The notes beneath the pieces were generated by a model. That model was not told the DNA's origin, did not search any database, and worked only from the letters and a program-made list of their open reading frames with translations. Source: Dyadobacter flavalbus (GTDB lineage: Bacteria; Bacteroidota; Bacteroidia; Cytophagales; Spirosomataceae). From it: a stretch of DNA of 64,000 nt. The stretch covers positions 1 to 64,000 of the forward strand of contig NZ_VBSN01000027.1 of the NCBI RefSeq assembly GCF_006149045.1, read 5' to 3'. Below are positions 43,214 through 51,699 of the stretch, piece after piece (the stretch's first letter is position 1; each line of letters begins with the position of its first letter). The position numbers and the translations under genes were made by a program.

Positions 43214-43906
43214 TTAGACTGTAAGGCTTGCCTTTTTGGGCGGAGGCGACATGAAATCTTTCAGATAATACGGTTCAAACGCAGCCACATCTTCAAACTG
43301 ATTAGTTTCAAAAGCCTGAACAGCCAATTTCCCGACGGTAATTGCAGAAGGCCGGATTTCCATTTCCGGAAGAACAGCATTCGGATGTTCCAGCAACAGC
43401 GGCTTGCATTTGGCAGCGCCATCGCCAAAAAACACTATTTTATGATCTGTTAACAAATCCTGAAAAGATTCATTGTTCATAATAACAGCCTGCGTTGGCC
43501 ATACAAATGCATTCTGATCGTCAAATACGGCTGCATAAACTTCCATCCGGCGCGCATCGATCATCGGGCAAAGCAAATGTCCTGGATGAAAAGATTCGAC
43601 TTGCAAAGACATGGCTTGCAACGTGTTAATGGCAATCAAAGGCTTGTCCAGTGCATAACAAAGGCCTTTTGCCGTGGAAACGCCAACGCGCAAGCCTGTA
43701 TAGGAACCCGGACCTTTAGCGATGGCGACTGCATCCAGATCCGCCAAATCGTAACCGCTGTGTTCAACGGCACTTTTAACAAGCGTTGTGAGCATGGCTG
43801 AAGACGACTTGTCCGTGTTGAGATCATAACTCGCCAACAATCCTGAATTTCCAAGAACAGCCACGGAACAGCCGCGGATAGAAGTATCGATACTGAGTAA
43901 GAGCAT
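43214..43906 (-). CDS. tsaB: tRNA threonylcarbamoyladenosine biosynthesis protein TsaB
   Basis: TsaB pairs with TsaD and TsaE to make the t6A base of ANN-decoding tRNAs. The 230-residue product shows the ASKHA start LLLSIDTSIRGCSVAV, SSAMLTTLVKSAVEHSGYDL, and the GPGSYTGLRVGVSTAKGL motif, then a NTLQAMSLQ block. The ATG at 43906 is preferred over one 11 codons upstream because the latter would begin inside the terminator-like hairpin after prc. The product is somewhat shorter in its C-terminal part than TsaD, as usual for TsaB. Confidence 0.95.
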   Translation of the reverse strand: MLLLSIDTSIRGCSVAVLGNSGLLASYDLNTDKSSSAMLTTLVKSAVEHSGYDLADLDAVAIAKGPGSYTGLRVGVSTAKGLCYALDKPLIAINTLQAMSLQVESFHPGHLLCPMIDARRMEVYAAVFDDQNAFVWPTQAVIMNNESFQDLLTDHKIVFFGDGAAKCKPLLLEHPNAVLPEMEIRPSAITVGKLAVQAFETNQFEDVAAFEPYYLKDFMSPPPKKASLTV

Positions 43907-43937
43907 AAAAAAAGAAGCCCGCCTTTGCAGACGGGCC
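43907..43937 (-). terminator. Terminator-like hairpin between prc and tsaB
   Basis: Read on the minus strand, GCCCGTCTGCAAAGGCGGGC forms a 7-base-pair stem with one mismatch and a tetraloop, followed by TTCTTTTTTT that runs directly into the tsaB start codon. It may lower read-through from prc into tsaB. Confidence 0.6.
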
Positions 43938-43941
43938 AAGA

Positions 43942-45594
43942 CTATTTCTTTTTGAGAATTTGATTATAACGGGCCGGATCTTTGAACAATGCAAGCGCAG
44001 CTTTGACTTCCGGATCTTCATTGAAAGAAGCTTCCCGCATGCCTTTTTCCAGATAATAATGCTTGATGACCTCTTCTTCAAGCACTTTTTTGATCTCCGG
44101 CTTGAAAATCTGAAGATCGTTGTCTTTGCTGTGCGAAAGCTTGGACTTCAATGCTTTGAGCTGATCTTCAATAACTTCAAAAGACTTTTCTTTCTTTGCA
44201 GAAGCTTCAAGGTCATTCATATCGCGTTCTACCTGCGTAGTGTAATCGTATTCCTTGTCGCCCAGCCATTTTACAAAAGCCGTATAATCCGCATCGGACA
44301 AATGAAATTCCTTTGCCGGCTTGATCGTCGGATGTTCAAAATGATATTTTACTGCATAATCAAAGAAAAGGCGGTTGCGGCCCAAAGATGTGGCCAGCGG
44401 CGAATAGGTTTCTTTTTCGGTAAGGATATCCGGCAAAATACCGCCGCCGTCAAAAACAGACCGGCCGTTTGTTGTTTTGAACTCCGTCATCAACGAGTCG
44501 GCAATTTTCCCAACGCTGCCATCATCGTTCCGGTGGCTGTAATCAATAGCCTGAATACATCTTCCGCTTGGAATGTAATATTTGGCCGTTGTGATTTTCA
44601 TTTTGGTATTGAAAGAAAGATCGCGCGTGGTCTGCACAAGCCCTTTTCCATACGTTCTTTGTCCGATCAGCACGCCGCGGTCATAATCCTGAATAACGCC
44701 TGAAACGATTTCCGCTGCAGAAGCGCTCCGGTTATTGGTGAGTACGACAACCGGAATTTCTGTGTCGAGAGCCGGATTGTAAGCCGTGTACGTTTTGTTC
44801 CATTCGCTCACTTTTCCTTTTGTAGAAACAATTTCCTGGCCTTTCGGAATGAATATATTTGAAATTTCAATAGCCATGTTCAGTAACCCGCCCGGATTAT
44901 CGCGCAGGTCGAGTATAACATGTTTCATTCCTTTACCTTTCAGCTCTTGGAATGCATTACGGACTTCACGTGAAGCCGTTGCGGTAAAATCTTTCAGGTC
45001 AATATAACCGACATCTTCACTGATCATGCCGTAATAAGGAACGTTTGTAACTTTGACAATATCCCGATTCAGCGAAATTTCCAGCGGTTTTGGAATTCCA
45101 TAACGCTTTACGGTCAGTGTAACGCCGGTCTGGGTCTGACCTTTCAGCAATTTTCCTGTATCAAAATCTTCTCTTGTCGAAAGATCAATGCCGTTGATTT
45201 TGGTAATTTCATCACCGAGCTGCAATCCGGCTTTCTGTGCGGGCGTATCTTCATAAACCATCATGACCGTATGCTTTTTATCGGAAGAACTGACGATTGC
45301 ACCGATGCCGTTGTATTTTCCGGTTGTCATCGTCATGTAATCCTCAATATCATCTTCGGCGTAATAAACAGTATAAGGATCAAGCGAACGGAGCATATCG
45401 TCAATACTGGTTTTAATCAGCTGGTTTGGATTGATCTCGTCCACGTAATAGGCATTCAGTTCTTTGAACAGCGTAGCATAAATATCGAGATTACGCGCTA
45501 TTTCAAATAAACGGTCATCCTGCCGGAAAGAAACAAAAGCCAGGCCTGCAACTACAGGAATTGCCAGCCAGAAAGAGCGAAGATACTTTTTCAT
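43942..45594 (-). CDS. prc: C-terminal processing peptidase (S41 family)
   Basis: The 550-residue product has an N-terminal signal/anchor helix (about 9-23), a helical part with DDMLRSLDPYTVYYAEDDIE, and a PDZ domain (TPAQKAGLQLGDEITKINGI). The S41 catalytic domain has HVILDLRDNPGGLLNMAIEI, then NNRSASAAEIVSGVIQDYDR (nucleophile Ser) and RTYGKGLVQTT (general base Lys). A charged C-terminal domain of about 130 residues follows. It probably cuts periplasmic proteins at the C-terminus. It starts six bases after the rnpA stop. Confidence 0.96.
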   Translation of the reverse strand: MKKYLRSFWLAIPVVAGLAFVSFRQDDRLFEIARNLDIYATLFKELNAYYVDEINPNQLIKTSIDDMLRSLDPYTVYYAEDDIEDYMTMTTGKYNGIGAIVSSSDKKHTVMMVYEDTPAQKAGLQLGDEITKINGIDLSTREDFDTGKLLKGQTQTGVTLTVKRYGIPKPLEISLNRDIVKVTNVPYYGMISEDVGYIDLKDFTATASREVRNAFQELKGKGMKHVILDLRDNPGGLLNMAIEISNIFIPKGQEIVSTKGKVSEWNKTYTAYNPALDTEIPVVVLTNNRSASAAEIVSGVIQDYDRGVLIGQRTYGKGLVQTTRDLSFNTKMKITTAKYYIPSGRCIQAIDYSHRNDDGSVGKIADSLMTEFKTTNGRSVFDGGGILPDILTEKETYSPLATSLGRNRLFFDYAVKYHFEHPTIKPAKEFHLSDADYTAFVKWLGDKEYDYTTQVERDMNDLEASAKKEKSFEVIEDQLKALKSKLSHSKDNDLQIFKPEIKKVLEEEVIKHYYLEKGMREASFNEDPEVKAALALFKDPARYNQILKKK

Positions 45595-45600
45595 CTATGT

Positions 45601-46044
45601 TCAGGAATTGGATTGATTTTTCTGAATGGCGGGAGGCAACTTTTCAAGTCGTTTGAGCATTTGCTTCATAGCCGTTTCAATAACGTCGTAAGAAGTTATT
45701 TCTTTTGCAAGATACAAAAAAGCAATGTAGGAAGGTCTTGATTCCGTGGGGAATGTAAGCAGTGATTCTTTGTTGAGCCGGTAAGATTCCTTGCAGCGGC
45801 GGCGGATCAGGTTACGGTCAACGGCTTTTTTAAACTGTTTTTTGGAAACAGAAAATAAAACCTGAGGAAGAGGAGGGGCCTGCGGATCATAAATATACAG
45901 TACCCTAAAAGGAAAAAGGTAGAACGTATGGACCTCCGAACTACCTCTCTTAAAAAGCCGCCCGATTACACGGTGGCTGCATAAGCGTTCATTTTTACCA
46001 AATGTTTGTTTCAAGTTCCTGTAGAAGAAAAAAGTGTCTGCCAA
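45601..46044 (-). CDS. rnpA: Ribonuclease P protein component
   Basis: RnpA is the protein subunit of RNase P, which cuts the 5' leader from tRNA precursors. The 147-residue product has KNERLCSHRVIGRLFKRG, the VLFSVSKKQFKKAVDRNLIR region and the signature RRRCKESYRLNKE, the RNR motif region of the family. It lies 69 bases after rpmH on the same strand, the classic rpmH-rnpA order near many bacterial replication origins, though no dnaA or origin is in the window. Confidence 0.95.
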   Translation of the reverse strand: MADTFFFYRNLKQTFGKNERLCSHRVIGRLFKRGSSEVHTFYLFPFRVLYIYDPQAPPLPQVLFSVSKKQFKKAVDRNLIRRRCKESYRLNKESLLTFPTESRPSYIAFLYLAKEITSYDVIETAMKQMLKRLEKLPPAIQKNQSNS

Positions 46045-46113
46045 GTTTTAGAATACCGAACCTGGCAGACATATGAAAGACTGACGTCCTCTACTCAACT
46101 TTCAAGCCTTTGA

Positions 46114-46272
46114 TTATTGCTTATGACGTTTTTCGTCTGATACCGTTAGTTTCCAACGGCCTTTCTTGCGACGGCCGGCAACTACTTTACGCCCGTTTGC
46201 AGTGGACATTCTTTCACGGAATCCGTGCTTGTTTCTCCTCTTGCGATTCGATGGTTGAAAGGTACGTTTCAT
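46114..46272 (-). CDS. rpmH: 50S ribosomal protein L34
   Basis: The 52-codon frame reads [20 protein letters not shown] and then [20 protein letters not shown], a textbook L34. The 52-residue length is normal for Bacteroidota. The gene has a clear own promoter upstream and precedes rnpA. Confidence 0.98.
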   Translation of the reverse strand: MKRTFQPSNRKRRNKHGFRERMSTANGRKVVAGRRKKGRWKLTVSDEKRHKQ

Positions 46273-46326
46273 CTCATTATCAAATTATTGCGCTATAAAT
46301 CTCTGTCTACCCGTAATTTGGGCTTG

Positions 46327-46359
46327 CAAAGGTAGGGAAAAAATTTAAAATATGACAAA
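46327..46359 (-). promoter_or_regulatory. rpmH promoter
   Basis: On the minus strand TTTG (46359-46356), a 21-base AT-rich spacer and TACCTTTG (46334-46327) match the Bacteroidota consensus. The rpmH start lies 54 bases downstream. Confidence 0.75.
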
Positions 46360-46489
46360 ATTTAAATTCCATTTTAAAAATACATTTTAAACCAAAATGG
46401 AAAAGGAGTAATATTCATAAGCGGCCTTTTTCCTATCTTAGTAATAATTTGCAGCTGTTCTGAATCACAAAGCAGAAATAATTAACCTT

Positions 46490-46804
46490 ATGGCAGGAAA
46501 AAAATCCGTATTACTTGCAGCCGAACCAACGCGCAACTTTACACTGACGCTTGAACCGGTGAGCGGCGGCATAACGTTGTTCTATGCTTTCATTAACGGC
46601 GTCAAAGTAATCCAGGCTGACGGAACGGACAAAAGAACCTGGGCCGGCCAGATTCCGGATGCGCAGGTCAGAATTAAAGTCAGGGTAATCGGTATTGACA
46701 ATGCATCTTTTACAATCGGCCTTGATCTGCCGGGAACGGCAGACGATCAAAGTCTTACGCTGAAATTACAGGGAGGTTATTATGAAACAGAAATTCTTCT
46801 TTAG
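46490..46804 (+). CDS. Small beta-rich protein, unknown function
   Basis: The 104-residue product is mostly alternating hydrophobic residues (VLLAAEPTRNFTLTLEPVSG, then ITLFYAFINGVKV) with glycine turns, typical of a beta-sandwich. It has no signal peptide, no cysteines and no recognised motif. Its last 23 bases overlap the start of the next gene, an outer-membrane barrel, so translation is coupled. A partner or early-assembly role is possible but not supported by homology. Confidence 0.65.
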   Translation: MAGKKSVLLAAEPTRNFTLTLEPVSGGITLFYAFINGVKVIQADGTDKRTWAGQIPDAQVRIKVRVIGIDNASFTIGLDLPGTADDQSLTLKLQGGYYETEILL

Positions 46805-47693
46805 TCTTGTTTTCCTGTTCCCGCTTATAAGTTTTGCACAGGAAGCAAAATTCAGGTTACTACCGTATATTAACGGAACGACATCAATCAAAAATGGCTT
46901 AATTGAGGCCGGGCCGGAGCTGAACTGGCAGAAGCCGGAAAAAGGGAAAACCTTTATGCTGAGGCCATCCATCCGGCTTCCGCTGACGGATGAGGCACAA
47001 AATCTTCTTCAGATTGACCGGTTTACTTCGGAATGGAGGGCGATTATGGCCGTTCAGTTTACAAAAGACAACACGCAGGAATCGGGCAGTATTTCCAGGC
47101 ATTCTTTCGGAGGGCAAATAGAATACGGGTACACCGGCTTTAAATACTATCCGTTGGGAAATACGGAAAGTCAGCAGAAATCAGGCAAAACATCTTACGA
47201 TCTGGAACTGAAATATGTCGGCTTTTTCTCAGCGGGTTCTTCGGGCGCCGCGCAGCTTTCACCGCAGTTCCGGCTACGTTACGCGCATGACTGGACGGCT
47301 GCCGGCGAAACGGGCGTTGTAAATCCGGCAAACAGCAATGGCGTTGTTACCGTTTCGGATATGATCATTGATCCGCCCGGCGTTGCTTCGCTGTTTTCTC
47401 CGGCGTTTTCCCTGCAGATTTATCCGGGAAAAGGCAGCTTCAGTTATTCACCGGCCGTATATTATGATTTTACGGGAAAGAATGATTCCGATAATCCTTT
47501 TGGTAACCTCAACCGGCTGAGGCTTGAAAGCTGGGTTTTCTTTTATCCCTTGCTTTCGGATAATTCCAACGTAAAGATTGGTGTTACGCCATTTCTGAGC
47601 GTACGGACCAAAGGAGCAGATCAATTTAACAGCGTGGAATACGGCGGAATGGTTACAATCAAGTTTGGTACAACTTTTCTTCAGTTTTTATAA
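46782..47693 (+). CDS. Probable outer-membrane beta-barrel protein
   Basis: The 303-residue product has a signal peptide (MKQKFFFSLVFLFPLISFAQ, cut at about residue 20). After it come repeated amphipathic strands (TFMLRPSIRLPLTD, KTSYDLELKYVGFFSAG, QLSPQFRLRYAHDWT, FSYSPAVYYDFTGKN) and a C-terminal aromatic end (GGMVTIKFGTTFLQFL). This is the pattern of a barrel of about 12 to 14 strands. The cargo or role is unknown. It is coupled by a 23-base overlap to the preceding small gene. Confidence 0.8.
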   Translation: MKQKFFFSLVFLFPLISFAQEAKFRLLPYINGTTSIKNGLIEAGPELNWQKPEKGKTFMLRPSIRLPLTDEAQNLLQIDRFTSEWRAIMAVQFTKDNTQESGSISRHSFGGQIEYGYTGFKYYPLGNTESQQKSGKTSYDLELKYVGFFSAGSSGAAQLSPQFRLRYAHDWTAAGETGVVNPANSNGVVTVSDMIIDPPGVASLFSPAFSLQIYPGKGSFSYSPAVYYDFTGKNDSDNPFGNLNRLRLESWVFFYPLLSDNSNVKIGVTPFLSVRTKGADQFNSVEYGGMVTIKFGTTFLQFL

Positions 47694-47822
47694 TTTTACT
47701 TATATGCAAACAAACGGGCCGGTCAGACAGGGTGTAAACTTTTTGGTTGTACAATTGTTTAGTTTCTGTTGATACTGTGTACATTGCATGTAATAAAATA
47801 TTTTTTGATTTAAGATTCAGTT

Positions 47823-48305
47823 ATGTATTCATCCGTACTCATTGCCGGACAGTTTGTGAATTTGGGTATAAAGGAAAATAATCCTGTAACGCAGATGAAG
47901 TTACAGAAAATGGTGTTTTTTGCCCATGGTCTTCATCTGGCCATTAATAACGGGAATCCGCTGATCAGAGAAAAATTCCTGGCATGGAAGTTCGGCCCGG
48001 TTGTTCCGACCATTTATCAGTTATACAAACAATGGGGCAATGCTCCGATTATCGAAAAAACTTCCATTCTGGTCAATTCGAAGCCGCTTGAATATTTTTC
48101 CGAACTTTCTGAATCAGCAATTGAAGCCATTGACAATACCTGGGAAATTACAAAAGACGTTGATGCCATAACCCTTTCAAACTGGTCGCATTCGCCCGAT
48201 TCACCCTGGGCGATTACTTACAGGAATATTGGCGAGAACGGCGTAATTGATGACAACTTGATTAAAAACTACTTTGAGCAGCAAATCCGATCAACCGCAG
48301 GCTAA
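47823..48305 (+). CDS. DUF4065 (Panacea domain) protein, antitoxin-like
   Basis: The 160-residue product has the Panacea (SocA-like, DUF4065) core: NPVTQMKLQKMVFFAHGLHL, REKFLAWKFGPVVPTIYQLY and LSNWSHSPDSPWAITY. This domain occurs as the antitoxin of many toxin-antitoxin pairs (PanA), next to very different toxins. The next gene overlaps by 32 bases and encodes a two-helix membrane protein, a position and size expected of a partner toxin. Whether this pair acts as a toxin-antitoxin system is inference. Confidence 0.88.
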   Translation: MYSSVLIAGQFVNLGIKENNPVTQMKLQKMVFFAHGLHLAINNGNPLIREKFLAWKFGPVVPTIYQLYKQWGNAPIIEKTSILVNSKPLEYFSELSESAIEAIDNTWEITKDVDAITLSNWSHSPDSPWAITYRNIGENGVIDDNLIKNYFEQQIRSTAG

Positions 48306-48738
48306 TACTTCAAATCCAATTGACAGAAATACCCTCAGAAACTGGGTAACTTCCGCATCGCCTGAATCCACTGAGCAGGATATCAGTGAAAAAACCTTCC
48401 TTACTTTACTCCAGCAAGTAAGTCTTGAAGGACTTTCTCAAAACATCCGGGAAAGAAAAAAGTACGCAGAATACATCTTCTGGATGGTTTCAATCTGGCT
48501 GATTACCGTTGTCATTATCGTCTGGCTGAACGGCCTTGGAGAAATTTACTGCTATAATTTTCTGGATCCGCTGCTGCGTACAGGCGTCAAATACATTCAT
48601 TTCAAATTCAGCTTGTCCGATACCGTCATTATTACCTTGATAACGACGGCGACGGTTAACATAACAACATTTTTTCTGGTTGTGACCAAATACCTTTTCC
48701 CGAATACGCCGGAAAAGGATTCCGCTTCTGTAACTTGA
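48274..48738 (+). CDS. Two-helix membrane protein next to the Panacea gene (candidate toxin partner)
   Basis: The 154-residue product starts with TTG at 48274, inside the preceding gene. Residues 1-64 are polar with no motif. Helix 1 covers about 68-88 (FWMVSIWLITVVIIVWLNGL) and helix 2 about 115-136 (TVIITLITTATVNITTFFLV). A tail of about 15 residues is polar. No family was recognised. Membrane proteins are one toxin type seen beside Panacea antitoxins. The gene ends five bases before the convergent sugar dehydrogenase. If an ATG start is required the nearest would be far downstream, so the TTG or a programmed overlap is likely. Confidence 0.65.
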   Translation: MSSKSDQPQANTSNPIDRNTLRNWVTSASPESTEQDISEKTFLTLLQQVSLEGLSQNIRERKKYAEYIFWMVSIWLITVVIIVWLNGLGEIYCYNFLDPLLRTGVKYIHFKFSLSDTVIITLITTATVNITTFFLVVTKYLFPNTPEKDSASVT

Positions 48739-48742
48739 CAGT

Positions 48743-50227
48743 TTAAGGAACGTACGTAAATTCGATAATCGCACCCTGATCCGAAATGTCCTTGGGTTTT
48801 TCCTGCGTAGGCCCGGATGTAACTTCAGAGTTGTCCGTAACCAGATAAATCCTTTTGCCGTCTTTTGAAACAGCTACGTCACGGTAACGGACTGGCGCTT
48901 TGAAGTATTCCTTTTCATTCGTAACCTTGTCGCCGGCTGCATTCAGTTTCAGGCGGATCAGTTTGCCTTGTTTGAGGGAAGTAATCAGCAGCGAATTTTT
49001 CCATTCTGGAATGAGATTCGAAGTATAAGCAGCAATTCCGGAAGGTGCAATGGATTGCCATTCTGCCTTTTTTTCACCGCCTGAACGGCTTGCTTTCAGT
49101 ACTTCTTTCAATTTGCTGTTTTCCGTTGCATTAAAGCTTTTTACAGGATCTTCATAGTTTTTCAGCTTTTTGGCATTCAGCTGTTCATTTTCGATCAGCG
49201 GATAAGCCGTGTTCCAGATTCCCGGCAGGCTGTCCTTTTCGGTAACGCCGGCTGCAAGTCCGTTGTAATTTCCATCCGCATAGCCGATAACCAAAGGATG
49301 GCCGTAATTCCTGCCTTTTTTAATAATATTGATTTCATCGTCCGAAAAAGGTCCGTGCTCGGAGGAATAAAGGATTTCTTTTCCACTGATCGTCATGGTA
49401 GCAAGCCCCTGCGGGTTTCGGTGCCCGAGACTCCACACGGCATTGCGCAAACCTGAATTAAAAGGATTGTCTTTCGGAATCCACTGGTCTGCCGTTTGTC
49501 CGTTTTGATCCGGCTCTGTATTAAACCGCAGGATTTTGCCTTCATAATACCGCAAATCCTGCGCATGGTTTGCTCTTCCCGCATTGGTAAACTGTCCAGC
49601 GCCCAAGTCACCGATGGAATAAAATAAATATTCTTTTCCATCCACGGCAGAAATGACAAGTCTGCCGCCGTTATGATCATTGCTGCCGGAAATGGAATCG
49701 CAGATCGTTAAAGCATCATGCAGCTTGTTGCTGTCTTTTTCGTAAGTATAACGAACGATTTTGGTTTTAAAGTGAAATCCTCCGTCTTTGGGATCATGCC
49801 CGTCACCTGCACTTTCCTTGCCCTCAAAATCATATACATAAGCCAGATAAACATAAGGTTTTCCACTCAGCAATGCAGGGTGCAGCGCCATGCCCATCAG
49901 TCCGCCCTGCGGCCAGGGTTTTTTGCCGTCTTTGGAATCGTTCAGCGTGTCGTATCTGGGAAAGGTTTTTGCGGAATTAAGGTCGAGCAGCACATCCGTT
50001 TTTCCATCGGCCGGATTTACTTTCAGCACGCGATACCCTTTGGCTTCATTGATCCACAATTGATCGTCAGGGCCGTAAATAATATTCCACGGATCGCTCA
50101 GGCCTTTGACAATAACTTTTCTCTCAAATTGCTTGTCCGTATCTTGTCCGGAAGCAGTGAACAGAGTGTATAAAAACAATACAAAGCAAATGGTAACAAA
50201 ACGCAGACTGCAAATCGGGAACAGCAT
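48743..50227 (-). CDS. PQQ-dependent sugar dehydrogenase
   Basis: The 494-residue product has a signal peptide (about residues 1-27, ending FTASGQD) and a six-bladed glucose/sorbosone dehydrogenase propeller. Motifs include LSDPWNIIYGPDDQLWINEA, GLMGMALHPALLSGKPYVYL and NDHNGGRLVIS (the catalytic His area). GHRNPQGLATMTISGKEILY, SEHGPFSDDEINIIKKGRNY and YRDVAVSKDGKRIYLVTDNS follow. It would oxidise a sugar in the periplasm with PQQ, which this organism may have to import as no pqq gene is in the window. It is a single gene. Confidence 0.9.
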   Translation of the reverse strand: MLFPICSLRFVTICFVLFLYTLFTASGQDTDKQFERKVIVKGLSDPWNIIYGPDDQLWINEAKGYRVLKVNPADGKTDVLLDLNSAKTFPRYDTLNDSKDGKKPWPQGGLMGMALHPALLSGKPYVYLAYVYDFEGKESAGDGHDPKDGGFHFKTKIVRYTYEKDSNKLHDALTICDSISGSNDHNGGRLVISAVDGKEYLFYSIGDLGAGQFTNAGRANHAQDLRYYEGKILRFNTEPDQNGQTADQWIPKDNPFNSGLRNAVWSLGHRNPQGLATMTISGKEILYSSEHGPFSDDEINIIKKGRNYGHPLVIGYADGNYNGLAAGVTEKDSLPGIWNTAYPLIENEQLNAKKLKNYEDPVKSFNATENSKLKEVLKASRSGGEKKAEWQSIAPSGIAAYTSNLIPEWKNSLLITSLKQGKLIRLKLNAAGDKVTNEKEYFKAPVRYRDVAVSKDGKRIYLVTDNSEVTSGPTQEKPKDISDQGAIIEFTYVP

Positions 50228-50340
50228 ATTTCTGAATGATAAATCTTCTTGAAAGCAAATGAATTTTCGAAGGAAATTATTTAATCAAAATCATGCCTGA
50301 ACAGGACAGCGGCTTTTGCAGAAAAAATTACCGTAAAAGA

Positions 50341-50369
50341 AAAAAGGCCACTAATCTGAATTAGTGACC
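50341..50369 (-). terminator. Terminator of the tRNA-fMet gene
   Basis: On the minus strand GGTCACTAA pairs with TTAGTGGCC around a five-base loop and is followed by a T tract, just behind the tRNA 3' end. One G-T-type pair is present. Confidence 0.8.
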
Positions 50370-50377
50370 TTTTGTAG

Positions 50378-50450
<73 letters not shown>

Positions 50451-50563
50451 GCGTTGAATTGGAGTGCAAATATAGGAAAACTATTTTAATACAATAACTT
50501 TTTGCAAAAGATTTTAACAAAAAATTTCTGCCGGATATTTTCGGAAGTGCCCGCAAATTGCAA

Positions 50564-50590
50564 TTTGATGAACGGAAAGCCGTAGATTTG
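50564..50590 (+). promoter_or_regulatory. Possible promoter of era
   Basis: TTTG (50564-50567) and TAGATTTG (50583-50590) match the consensus, with a 15-base spacer that is slightly short. The era start is at 50708, so the leader would be about 110 bases. Confidence 0.45.
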
Positions 50591-50707
50591 CATAATTATC
50601 AGGAAGATACAATTTTTGAAAAAGCTGGATTAAAAAGGTTTGCCGCTCAGGATCAAGCGGAAAATAATTTTCAGCCACTCATTTCCTGAACAGAAAAAAG
50701 CAACTTT

Positions 50708-51631
50708 ATGGAAGAAAAACAGGAAACAAATATTCCCCTTCGGAGTCATCGTGCAGGATTTGTCAGCATCATAGGCAAGCCGAACGTTGGAAAATCCACC
50801 TTGATGAATGTTCTGGTGGGCGAAAGGATGTCGATCATTACGGCCAAGGCACAGACTACAAGACACAGGATCATGGGAATCCTGAACGGAAAACACGAAG
50901 GGATTCCTTTTCAGCTTGTGTACTCGGATACGCCCGGTGTCATAAAGCCTTCGTACAAGCTCCACGATTCGATGATGACCTTCGTAAAAGGTTCGCTGGA
51001 AGACGCCGACGTAGTTTTGTTTGTCGCTGAAATAGGAGAGAAGGCCGCTGATCATGAAGTGTTGCCGTTATTGCAGCGTGCGGATGCGCCGGTCATTCTG
51101 GTTTTAAACAAAATAGACCTTTCCAATGATGAACAGGTAAAAGCAAAGATAGAAGAGTGGGACAAGCAAATCCAGCCTGCTGCAATTGTGCCTATTTCTG
51201 CTTTGCACAATGCCAATATTGCTACTTTGTTTGATGCCGTTATTACGCGTTTGCCGTTTCATCCGCCCTATTTTGATGAAGATGAACTAACCGACAAGCC
51301 TGAGCGTTTCTTTGCTTCTGAAATGATCCGGGAAAAGATCTTTCTCAATTACCGCCAGGAAATTCCATACAGTTCCGAAGTTGTAATCACAGAATTCAAG
51401 GAAAGGGATGACATTATTGTGATCCGCGCCGAAATTCTTGTGGAAAGAAAAAGCCAGAAAGGGATCATTATCGGAGAAAAAGGGGAAATGCTGAAAAAAA
51501 TCGGAATTCAGGCCAGACAGGATCTGGAAGAATTTTTTGGTAAAAAAGTGTTTCTTGAACAACATGTAAAAGTAGAACCGGACTGGAGAAGCAAGGAAAA
51601 CAAGCTTCGTCAGTTTGGATATGAGGAATAA
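50708..51631 (+). CDS. era: GTPase Era
   Basis: Era is a GTPase that binds the 16S rRNA 3' end and helps build the small ribosomal subunit. The 307-residue product has G1 SIIGKPNVGKSTLMN, G3 SDTPGV, and G4 LVLNKIDLSND. A C-terminal KH domain follows with a RKSQKGIIIGEKGEMLKKIG block and RQDLEEFFGKKVFLEQHVKV. Length and order fit. It lies 68 bases before der, so both ribosome-assembly GTPases are probably read together. Confidence 0.97.
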   Translation: MEEKQETNIPLRSHRAGFVSIIGKPNVGKSTLMNVLVGERMSIITAKAQTTRHRIMGILNGKHEGIPFQLVYSDTPGVIKPSYKLHDSMMTFVKGSLEDADVVLFVAEIGEKAADHEVLPLLQRADAPVILVLNKIDLSNDEQVKAKIEEWDKQIQPAAIVPISALHNANIATLFDAVITRLPFHPPYFDEDELTDKPERFFASEMIREKIFLNYRQEIPYSSEVVITEFKERDDIIVIRAEILVERKSQKGIIIGEKGEMLKKIGIQARQDLEEFFGKKVFLEQHVKVEPDWRSKENKLRQFGYEE

Positions 51632-51699
51632 TTAAATAATCAGAATGAAAAGCGGTAAAAAATCATCAAACCGTTTGGATCATATTATCAGGTAATAAA

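Noticed and set aside
46114..46272. Chromosome replication origin near rpmH-rnpA
   Set aside because: No dnaA, no DnaA-box cluster and no characteristic AT-rich unwinding region was seen around the pair.
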